Shown: piece after piece, positions 9,225-16,080 of the stretch
Layout: every line of letters starts with the position of its first letter
Numbering within the stretch: position 1 is the stretch's first letter
Origin: JAKALD01 sp963817785
GTDB lineage: Bacteria; Pseudomonadota; Gammaproteobacteria; Burkholderiales; SG8-39
NCBI GenBank assembly: GCA_963817785.1
Contig: CAWFPL010000003.1
Location: 434,001 to 498,000, forward strand
Direction: 5' to 3'
Length of the DNA stretch: 64,000 nucleotides
The notes under the pieces: model-generated
Told to the model about the DNA's origin: nothing
Seen by the model: the letters and a program-made list of their open reading frames with translations, nothing else
Databases searched by the model: none
Made by a program: the position numbers and the translations under genes

Positions 9225-11266
9225 GCCCGCAGACACGAGAACCCGTGACCGAAACCATGACCGCTCTCAATCCCCTGCTCGTGACGCCCTCGCGCCCGCT
9301 GCCGAAGCGCGTCGCAATCATCGGCGCAGGCACCATCGGTCCCGACATCGGTTACTACTTGAAGAGTGCCTTGCCCGAACTGGAGCTCGTGCTCGTAGAC
9401 GTCGAGCAGCGCGCCATCGACGCGGCGCTCGGGCGCTTCGAGGGGTACGCGGCCAAGGCGCGTGCGCGCGGCAAGATGAGCGAAAAGCAGGCGGCCGCCG
9501 TGACGCAAGGCGTAACGGGCACGCTCGATTACGCCGGCATCCGCGATTGCGACTGGGTGCTCGAAGCGGCCACCGAGAACCTGGCGCTGAAGCAGCGCAT
9601 CTTCGCGCGGGTCGAGGCAGTCGTGGCGCCGCAGGCGCTCGTCACTTCGAACACCAGCTCGCTTCCCGCGGCGCGCATCTTCGCCGGGCTGCGCGAGAAG
9701 GGTCGGGCGACGGTGACGCATTTCTTCGCGCCGGCGTGGCGCAACCCCGTGGTCGAAGTGATCGACTGGGCAGAGGCCGACCCGCGTGTCGTCGACTACC
9801 TGCGCTGGCTATTCTGCGTGACCGGCAAGGTTCCGCTGCTCACGCAGGACGTCGCCTGCTTCATGCTCGACCGGGTGTTCGACAACTGGTGCAACGAGGC
9901 GGCGCACTGCCTCGCGAGCGCCACGGCCGCCGAGATCGACGGCGTCGCGGGCGAATTCGTGCACGCCGGGCCGTTCTTCGTGCTCAACCTCGCGCGCGGC
10001 AACCCGATCATCACCGAGACCAACACGCTGCAGGCCGACGAAGAGGGCGAGCATTACCGCCCGGCCGCGATCTTCCGTTCGGTCGAGCGCTGGGTCAGCG
10101 CCGAACCCGGCGAACGGGCGCCGCTGGCCGAGCCGGCCGCCCGCGCAGTGCGCGATCGGCTGCTGGGCGTGCTGCTCTCCCAATCGGTCGATATCGTCGA
10201 CCGCGGAATCGGCGCCGCGGCCGATCTCGACCTCGGCTGCCGGCTCGCGCTCGGCTTCAAGCACGGGCCGCTCGAGCTGATGCAGGCCCTGGGCGAGGCC
10301 GAGAGCCGCCGGATACTCGAGCGCTTCGCGCGCGAGCGGCCCGGCATGCCGATGCCGCGGCAGGCGCATGCCGCTTACGGGCGGTTCGATCGCAACATCC
10401 TGGTCGACGATTGGGACGGGGTAAAGGTCATCACCTTGCGCCGGCCAGAGGCGCTCAACGCGTTGCACGACGCGCTGACGGACGAGATTTTGGCCGCAAT
10501 ACGCCGCCACGAGGACGACCCGGCGGTGGCGGGGTTCGTGATCACCGGCTACGGAACCCGGGCATTCTGCGCGGGCGCGGACATCGGCCGCTTTCCGGCG
10601 CTGCTCGGCGACGCGCAGGCTTCGGCCGGTTACGCTCGCGCCTGCTCGCGCCTGCTGGTGCACCTCGATGCGATGCGCAAGCCGGTGGTCGCGGCGCTCA
10701 ACGGCATGGCGCTCGGCGGGGGCTTCGAGCTGGCGACGCGCTGCCACGGCATCGTCGCCACGCGCAATGCCTGGCTGCAACTGCCCGAAATCACACTGGG
10801 CATCGTTCCCGGCATCGGCGCGCTGGTAGTGCCTTACCGGCTCTGGCCAGGGGCGGCGCAGGTGTTCCACGGCATGCTGTGCCGCGCCGAGCGGCTCGGC
10901 GCACCGCGCGCCCACGAGCTCGGCGTGGTCGACGAGCTGGCCGACGACCACGCGAGCCTGCTGCGGCGCGCGGTCGCGCGGGTACGCGAGCTCGGTAGCG
11001 CAGTGCGGCGCATACCGGAGAAGCCCGTCGCGCTTGCGCCGCCGCCGCCGGGCGAGGCCGTGGCGGAGAGCGGACAGCCGCTGAGCCGGGAGGCGATCGG
11101 CATCATCGAACAGGCCGTGCGCGAGGCGGCCGCGGCGACCTCGCTGAGGGCGGCGCTCGAGGTCGGCTACCGGGCCTTCGGGCGCAGCGCTTGCACCGCG
11201 GCGGCGCGCGAGGGCATCGACGCGTTCCAGGCGCGGCGCCAGCCGGATTTTTCCAGAACGGGGTGA
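9221..11266 (+). CDS. 3-hydroxyacyl-CoA dehydrogenase / enoyl-CoA hydratase fusion (dehydrogenase domain first)
   Basis: This 681-aa bifunctional beta-oxidation-type enzyme starts at ATG 9221, overlapping the previous stop; an internal GTG at 9245 is a weaker alternative. The NAD-binding Rossmann motif GAGTIGPDIGYYL lies near residue 31, followed by the all-helical 3HCDH dimerisation domains to about residue 370. A crotonase domain then runs from about residue 390, with the oxyanion loop AFCAGADI, ALGGGFELA and LPEITLGIVPGIG, so both acidic residues of hydratases are present. Domain order is opposite to FadB/FadJ, where the hydratase comes first. It would hydrate an enoyl-CoA and oxidise the 3-hydroxyacyl-CoA formed. 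The substrate is not evident. Confidence 0.88.
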   Translation: MSPQTREPVTETMTALNPLLVTPSRPLPKRVAIIGAGTIGPDIGYYLKSALPELELVLVDVEQRAIDAALGRFEGYAAKARARGKMSEKQAAAVTQGVTGTLDYAGIRDCDWVLEAATENLALKQRIFARVEAVVAPQALVTSNTSSLPAARIFAGLREKGRATVTHFFAPAWRNPVVEVIDWAEADPRVVDYLRWLFCVTGKVPLLTQDVACFMLDRVFDNWCNEAAHCLASATAAEIDGVAGEFVHAGPFFVLNLARGNPIITETNTLQADEEGEHYRPAAIFRSVERWVSAEPGERAPLAEPAARAVRDRLLGVLLSQSVDIVDRGIGAAADLDLGCRLALGFKHGPLELMQALGEAESRRILERFARERPGMPMPRQAHAAYGRFDRNILVDDWDGVKVITLRRPEALNALHDALTDEILAAIRRHEDDPAVAGFVITGYGTRAFCAGADIGRFPALLGDAQASAGYARACSRLLVHLDAMRKPVVAALNGMALGGGFELATRCHGIVATRNAWLQLPEITLGIVPGIGALVVPYRLWPGAAQVFHGMLCRAERLGAPRAHELGVVDELADDHASLLRRAVARVRELGSAVRRIPEKPVALAPPPPGEAVAESGQPLSREAIGIIEQAVREAAAATSLRAALEVGYRAFGRSACTAAAREGIDAFQARRQPDFSRTG

Positions 11267-11311
11267 GCGCGTGAGCGCGGCACAGGCATACACTCGGGAG
11301 ACAACGCGGCG

Positions 11312-13288
11312 ATGAACACAGATCGACAGAGTGAAGGCAAGTACGCGGCGCTTTTCCGGCCGGGTCGCATCGGCCGGTTCGAGACCCGCAACCTGATCAA
11401 GTACGGGGCCTGCTGCGTGTCGAACTACAACGAGCGCGACGGCACCATCACGCCGCGCGAGCTGGCGCGCACGCGCGTGATCGCCGCCACCGGCTGCGGC
11501 CTGATCACCAACCAGGGCGCCTACCCCGACCCGCGCGGCGAGGGCAAGGCGTACTTCCGCCAGGTGGCGATCTTCGACGACCGGTTCCTGCCGCAGTTCG
11601 AGGCCATCGCGCGCGCGATCCACGACGGCGGCGCGGTGGCGATCCAGCAGATCCTGCACGCGGGGCGCTACGGCGGGATCGACCTGGGCTACTGCGTCCA
11701 GCCCTCGGTGGTACCGCAGACGCTGCCGCACTTCCGGCCGCCGCGCGAGATGTCCAGGGACGACATCCGCCAGTGCATCCGCGAGCACGCCGAGGCCGCC
11801 GCGCGCGCCGTCCGGGCAGGGTTCGATGGCACCGAGGTGACCAGCTTCATGGGCTACCTGCTCGCCAACTTCAACTCCAAGTTCACCAACCAGCGCAGCG
11901 ACGAATACGGCGGCTCGATCCGCAACCGCGGGCGCTTCATGCGCGAGCTGATCGACGCCATCAAGCAGGCGACACCGGGCAACCCGCTGGTGATCCGCCT
12001 CAACGGCAACGAGCTGATGGACCAGTGGGGCGGCAACAGCGAGGACGAGTGCTTCGAGCTGATGGCGCAGGCGGTCGAATGCGGCATCGACATGATCAGC
12101 GTCACGGTCGGCTGGCAGGAGGCCCCGGCGTCCTCGATCGGACGCGACGTCGCGCCGGGGCACTGGAACTACCTCGCGGCGCGTGCCAAGCGCCTGTTCC
12201 CGAATACGCTGATCGCGTTCGGCAACCGGCTGCCGGACCCGGGCATGGCCAACGACTGCCTCGTCAACGGCGAGTTCGATTTCTGGGAAGTGTGCCGGCC
12301 GCTGCTCGCCGACCCCGAGATGGTGCACAAGATCAGGGAGCACCGTACCGACGAGATCCGGCGCTGCATCGGCTCGCTCAACTGCCTGTCGCGGCTGTTC
12401 CGCGACCTGCCCTATACCTGCACCATGAACCCGGCGCTTGGCCACGAAGTCGAGCCCGAGTACGCGGTCACGCCCGCCGCGGTGAAGAAGAAGGTGATGG
12501 TGATCGGCGCGGGACCGGCGGGCATGGAGTGCGCGATCACCGCGGCGAAGCGCGGCCATGCGGTCACGGTGTTCGAACGCGGCGCGCGCATCGGCGGCAG
12601 TCTGCTCGGCTACGCCGGGCACGACCTCGCCCGGCCCGACGATCTGCTGAGCGTGATCGGACACTACGAGGTCATGGCGCGCAAGCTCGGCGTGGAGCTG
12701 CGCTTCAACAGCGAGGCGAACCCGAAATTCATGCGCTCGATGCTGCACCAGTACGACGCCTGCGTGGTGGCCGCCGGGGCGCGCATCGACATGCAGGCCT
12801 ACACCGGGCTGCCGGGACGCGAGCGGCTGATCGATGCGCTCGACGTGGCGAGCGGCCGCGTCGTACCTGGCAAGCGGGTGGTCGTGATCGGCGGCGGCAA
12901 GATCGGCCTGGCGCTCGCGGAGTCGCTGCGCCACGGCGGGGCCGAGGTCACGATCGTCGAGCAGGCCAAGCGCATCGCCGGCGACGTCATGCCGTCGTTC
13001 AAATGGCGCCACACGGCGTGGGTCGAGGAGCTGGAGATCCGCACCCTGCTGCAATCCCGCGTGCTGCGCGTGGACGCGGAGGGCGTGACGGTCGCCGACG
13101 CCAAGGGCGCCGAGACCCGCGTGGCGGCCGACAGCGTGATCGCCGCCGCGCCGCGCAAGTCGAACCAGGAGCTGTTCGCCGAGTTCGAGTGGATGATCGA
13201 CGAGCTGCACGGCTGCGGCGACGCGCTGATCCCGCGCGGACTGGACGCGGCGATCCAAGAGGGCTACCGGCTCGGCGCGCGGATCTGA
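11312..13288 (+). CDS. Old Yellow Enzyme/FadH-type NADH:flavin oxidoreductase
   Basis: This 658-aa protein is laid out like 2,4-dienoyl-CoA reductase and trimethylamine dehydrogenase. An FMN TIM barrel spans about residues 1-345 (QQILHAGRYGG, then GYLLANFNSKFTN and DEYGGSIRNR). A cysteine cluster follows at 352-370, and an FAD/NAD(P)H domain has GAGPAGMECA near residue 397 and a second dinucleotide fold VVIGGGKIGLALAE near 525. The Fe-S motif is unusual: Cys352, Cys358 and Cys370 are present, but the position of the second ligand is Ser355. A GGGAGA ribosome site precedes ATG 11312. It probably reduces a C=C bond or demethylates a substrate in the pathway of the neighbouring dehydrogenase-hydratase. 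Confidence 0.88.
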   Translation: MNTDRQSEGKYAALFRPGRIGRFETRNLIKYGACCVSNYNERDGTITPRELARTRVIAATGCGLITNQGAYPDPRGEGKAYFRQVAIFDDRFLPQFEAIARAIHDGGAVAIQQILHAGRYGGIDLGYCVQPSVVPQTLPHFRPPREMSRDDIRQCIREHAEAAARAVRAGFDGTEVTSFMGYLLANFNSKFTNQRSDEYGGSIRNRGRFMRELIDAIKQATPGNPLVIRLNGNELMDQWGGNSEDECFELMAQAVECGIDMISVTVGWQEAPASSIGRDVAPGHWNYLAARAKRLFPNTLIAFGNRLPDPGMANDCLVNGEFDFWEVCRPLLADPEMVHKIREHRTDEIRRCIGSLNCLSRLFRDLPYTCTMNPALGHEVEPEYAVTPAAVKKKVMVIGAGPAGMECAITAAKRGHAVTVFERGARIGGSLLGYAGHDLARPDDLLSVIGHYEVMARKLGVELRFNSEANPKFMRSMLHQYDACVVAAGARIDMQAYTGLPGRERLIDALDVASGRVVPGKRVVVIGGGKIGLALAESLRHGGAEVTIVEQAKRIAGDVMPSFKWRHTAWVEELEIRTLLQSRVLRVDAEGVTVADAKGAETRVAADSVIAAAPRKSNQELFAEFEWMIDELHGCGDALIPRGLDAAIQEGYRLGARI

Positions 13289-13297
13289 GGGGCCCTG

Positions 13298-13759
13298 ATG
13301 GACATCGCAACTGCAGCGCGCTTCGACCTGCCGGCCTGGCAGGCGATCCTCGATCGCGAAGCGGCTGTGTTCGCAGAGCTCGCCCCCGGTGCCAGCGTTG
13401 CTTTCGTTCCGCGCCACGCGGCGGGGCCGGACGGCGTCGTGCGCCCGAGCGCGATGCCGAGCGTGCCGCCGCTCGAAATGCTCGCCTGGGAGCGCGGCGC
13501 TGGCGCGATGACGGCTTGCACGCGCAGCTACCGGGGCCTCGCGGCCGCCGCCTGTGACGTGCTGTTCTTTTTCGAGCGCGACGCCCTCGAGGCGGTCCTC
13601 GCGCGGGCCGACGACGATCCGTTCGGCGAGATGAAACGCCGCATCCGGGCGGGCCGCATCCTGCTCATGGTGCTGCGCACGCGCCAGGAGCTGCGCGCGC
13701 GCGGCTACGAGGACTTCCTGGAATCGCTGGGCCTGCCGTTCATGGGCGCGTGCCGGTGA
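13298..13759 (+). CDS. Hypothetical protein, 153 aa
   Basis: This soluble protein has no motif I recognise. It begins nine bases after the flavoprotein stop, with a GAGGGG ribosome site before ATG 13298. It is largely helical, with an Ala/Arg-rich body, a DVLFFFERDALEAVL segment and a C-terminal RARGYEDFLESLGLPFMG. The position between a flavoprotein and a zinc-ribbon protein suggests an accessory subunit or assembly factor for the flavoprotein. No signal peptide or membrane segment is evident. Strong spacing and base composition like its neighbours support it as a real gene. Confidence 0.65.
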   Translation: MDIATAARFDLPAWQAILDREAAVFAELAPGASVAFVPRHAAGPDGVVRPSAMPSVPPLEMLAWERGAGAMTACTRSYRGLAAAACDVLFFFERDALEAVLARADDDPFGEMKRRIRAGRILLMVLRTRQELRARGYEDFLESLGLPFMGACR

Positions 13760-13768
13760 GGGGGAAGA

Positions 13769-13990
13769 GTGGTCTTCAATAACCCTTCGGGCGCTCCCGA
13801 GCTCGCGTGCGACGAGTGCGGCTGCCGCTGGTTCGATCGCATGAGCAACGCCTGCTACGAATGCGGGGCGCAAGTGACGCCCGAGGCGCGCGTCGAGTTC
13901 GAACGCGCGCTGGCGGAGTTCCACATGCAAGCGTACCCGGGCGAGGCGTCGCCCGCCGCAGGCCCCGGCAAGGAGGTGGACTCAGCATGA
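13769..13990 (+). CDS. Small zinc-ribbon protein, 73 aa
   Basis: This 73-aa protein carries two Cys-x2-Cys knuckles (CDECG near residue 14 and CYECG near residue 30), which together should bind one zinc ion, followed by a helix and a disordered Pro/Ala tail. It starts with GTG at 13769, nine bases after the upstream stop with GGGGAAG in front, and its stop overlaps the following VOC gene start. Mini zinc ribbons of this type often serve as acyl-CoA-binding (DUF35-like) or protein-interaction modules. Here it may accompany the 153-aa unknown protein. The function is not assigned. Confidence 0.65.
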   Translation: MVFNNPSGAPELACDECGCRWFDRMSNACYECGAQVTPEARVEFERALAEFHMQAYPGEASPAAGPGKEVDSA

Positions 13991-14442
13991 AGGTGAACAA
14001 GATCGACCATATTTGCATCGCGGTGCGAAATCTCGAGCAGGCGCGCAAGGTCTGGGAACCGGTGCTCGGCAAGAGCGCTCCGGACGACGCCTATGTGGAC
14101 GAGCCCGAGAAGATCAGAGTCGCCCGTTACTGGGTCGGCGGGGTCGGCTTCGAGCTGATGGAGTCGACCACGCCCGACGGCGACGTAGCGAAGTTCATCG
14201 AGAAGCGCGGCGAGGGGGTGATGCTGATCAGCCTGAACGTCGACGATACGCGCCGGGCGATGGACGAGCTCAAGGCGAAGGACTATCCGTTCATCGGCGG
14301 CGCACGGCCGTTTCGCGACTGCGAGTTCGCCTTCGTGCATCCGAAGGCGTTGAACGGGGTGCTGCTCGAGCTGATCGATTACCGCTGGCGCGAGCTCGAG
14401 GGATCGGCCGCCCCCGAGGGACGGCCGATCCCTCGGGGTTGA
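13987..14442 (+). CDS. VOC-family protein, methylmalonyl-CoA epimerase-like
   Basis: This 151-aa vicinal-oxygen-chelate protein resembles methylmalonyl-CoA epimerase: KIDHICIAVRNLEQA at the start with the metal-binding His, FELMESTTPDGDVAKFIEKRG in the middle with a metal-binding Glu, and FVHPKALNGVLLELID at the end carrying the remaining His and Glu ligands. ATG 13987 overlaps the zinc-ribbon stop. Epimerases act on 2-substituted acyl-CoAs. A MeaB homologue lies 5 kb downstream, but no methylmalonyl-CoA mutase is present here, so the substrate may be another branched acyl-CoA. The last codons lie inside a large hairpin shared with the convergent trpB-like gene. Confidence 0.85.
   Translation: MKVNKIDHICIAVRNLEQARKVWEPVLGKSAPDDAYVDEPEKIRVARYWVGGVGFELMESTTPDGDVAKFIEKRGEGVMLISLNVDDTRRAMDELKAKDYPFIGGARPFRDCEFAFVHPKALNGVLLELIDYRWRELEGSAAPEGRPIPRG
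14397..14438. terminator. Strong hairpin with competing fold between convergent genes
   Basis: Perfect 14-bp arms (14397-14410 and 14422-14435) enclose an 11-nt loop. The loop (CCCCGAGGGA, 14412-14421) can instead pair with 14429-14438, because the heptamer CGAGGGA occurs in both the left arm and the loop. The element covers the 3' end of the VOC gene and lies 28 bp from the end of the convergent trpB-like gene, so it may stop transcription from both sides. There is no T run. Confidence 0.55.
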
Positions 14443-14465
14443 GGCGGCGCCCTCCGGCCGCGTCC

Positions 14466-15836
14466 TCATGCCGCCATCGGCACCGACGGCAGCCCGGCGA
14501 GCGCCATGGCCAGCTCGGCCTCGTCGTAATGCTGGTCGAGCAGCTTGCCGGAGAAGTAGTCCATGTAGGCCTGCATGTCGAAGTGGCCGTGGCCGCACAG
14601 ATTGAACAGGATCACCTGCGACTTGCCCTCCTGCTTGCAGCGGATCGCCTCGTCGATCGCGCCCTTCACGGCATGGTTCGCCTCGGGCGCGGGCAGGATG
14701 CCCTCGGTGCGCGCGAACTGCACGCCGGCCGCGAACACCTCGACCTGCTTGTAGGCGCGTGCCTCGAGCAGCCCGAGCTCCTTGCAGTGCGACACCAGCG
14801 GCGCCATGCCGTGGTAGCGCAGGCCGCCAGCGTGGAACCCGGGCGGCGTGAAGGTCGAGCCGAGGGTGTGCATCTTGACCAGCGGCGTCAGGTGCCCCGT
14901 GTCGCCGAAGTCGTAGGCGTACTTGCCGCGCGTCAGGCTGGGGCAGGCGGCGGGCTCGATCGCCACGATGCGGCGCTTCTTGCCGCCGCGCAGCTGCGCA
15001 CCGAGGAACGGGAACACGAGCCCGGCGAAGTTGGAGCCCCCGCCGGTGCAGCCGACGAGCACGTCCGGGTCGTCGCCCGCCATCTCGAGCTGCGCGATGG
15101 CTTCCTGCCCGACCACGGTCTGGTGCATGAGCACGTGGTTGAGCACCGAGCCGAGCGCGTACTTGGTGTCCTCGTGCGTCGCCGCGACCTCGACCGCCTC
15201 CGAGATGGCGATGCCCAGGCTGCCCGGGTGGTCCTTGTTCTGCTGCAGGATCGCGCGGCCCGAGTTCGTCTCGGGCGAGGGCGAGGCGATGCAGCGCGCG
15301 CCGTAGGTCTCCATCAGCGCGCGCCGGTAAGGCTTCTGGTTGTAGGACACGCGCACCATGAACACCTGCACGTCGATGCCGAACAGCGCCCCGGCGAAGG
15401 CGAGCGAGGAGCCCCATTGGCCGGCGCCGGTCTCGGTGGCGATCTTCTTGATGCCCGCCTCCTTGTTGTAGAAGGCCTGCGGTACCGCGGTGTTCGGCTT
15501 GTGGCTGCCCGCGGGCGAGACGCCCTCGTACTTGTAGTAGATCCTGGCGGGGGTTTGCAGCGCCTTCTCCAGGCGCCGCGCGCGAAACAGCGGCGAAGGC
15601 CGCCACTGCCGGTAGATGTCCCGTACCGGGCCGGGAATCTCGACCTCGCGCTCCTGCGTGACCTCCTGGGCGATGAGCGCCATCGGGAACAGCGGCGCCA
15701 GGTCGTCCGGTCCCACCGGCTGCTTGGTCCCCGGGTGCAGCACCGCAGGCGGCGGCGAGGGCAGGTCCGCCATGATGTTGTACCAGCGCTTCGGGATGCG
15801 GGTTTCGTCGAGCAGGTACTTCACGGTGTCCGTCAT
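14466..15836 (-). CDS. TrpB2-type tryptophan synthase beta-like enzyme (PLP-dependent)
   Basis: The product is 456 aa, longer than housekeeping TrpB (about 400) and typical of the TrpB2 class in its N-terminus (ETRIPKRWYNIMADL) and insertions. The PLP lysine is Lys113 in SPAGSHKPNTA, and the phosphate-binding loop is VGCTGGGSN. A strong AAGGAGGAGA ribosome site precedes the start. TrpB2 enzymes condense indole with serine without needing TrpA, and some relatives act on other nucleophiles. It is divergent from an indolepyruvate:ferredoxin oxidoreductase, which suggests indole or tryptophan metabolism rather than biosynthesis from chorismate, as no other trp genes are present. Confidence 0.88.
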   Translation of the reverse strand: MTDTVKYLLDETRIPKRWYNIMADLPSPPPAVLHPGTKQPVGPDDLAPLFPMALIAQEVTQEREVEIPGPVRDIYRQWRPSPLFRARRLEKALQTPARIYYKYEGVSPAGSHKPNTAVPQAFYNKEAGIKKIATETGAGQWGSSLAFAGALFGIDVQVFMVRVSYNQKPYRRALMETYGARCIASPSPETNSGRAILQQNKDHPGSLGIAISEAVEVAATHEDTKYALGSVLNHVLMHQTVVGQEAIAQLEMAGDDPDVLVGCTGGGSNFAGLVFPFLGAQLRGGKKRRIVAIEPAACPSLTRGKYAYDFGDTGHLTPLVKMHTLGSTFTPPGFHAGGLRYHGMAPLVSHCKELGLLEARAYKQVEVFAAGVQFARTEGILPAPEANHAVKGAIDEAIRCKQEGKSQVILFNLCGHGHFDMQAYMDYFSGKLLDQHYDEAELAMALAGLPSVPMAA

Positions 15837-16007
15837 CTTGGTCTCCTCCTTGAGCGGTGCCTGGCGAGCGTGCGAGGGTCTGGCCCGAACGCTTCCGGCG
15901 AAGGATCCGGCCGGCGACCGCCCGCCGCTTCAAGTTCTGCGCGATTTATTGATGTACGACAACAAGGCGGCCGCTCGCGTGCCGGCGGTGTCGTCGTACC
16001 TTGCATG

Positions 16008-16035
16008 CGCTGCGCCAGCGGCGCAGCGATATGCT
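16008..16035. promoter_or_regulatory. Palindrome and -10-like box in the trpB2/ior divergent region
   Basis: A perfect 9-bp inverted repeat with a 3-nt centre (CGCTGCGCC, AGC, GGCGCAGCG; 16008-16028) is followed directly by TATGCT (16030-16035), a plausible -10 box for the oxidoreductase gene starting at 16081. No convincing -35 is seen, so the palindrome could be an activator or repressor site. Its 244-bp setting is the only gap between two divergent genes of related chemistry. Confidence 0.35.
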
Positions 16036-16080
16036 AATTTCACAGAGCGGGGCGCGCTGGCGAGGACGGGAAGCGGACCC

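Noticed and set aside
9809..13930. A 1373-codon open frame on the minus strand
   Set aside because: It is antisense to four well-supported genes with clear family motifs and is His/Arg/Ala-rich without any domain; it results from GC-rich third codon positions.
14397..14438. Repeats near the VOC gene considered as a CRISPR or mobile-element end
   Set aside because: Only a single inverted structure with one short direct repeat is present, with no spacers, no second copy and no associated genes.
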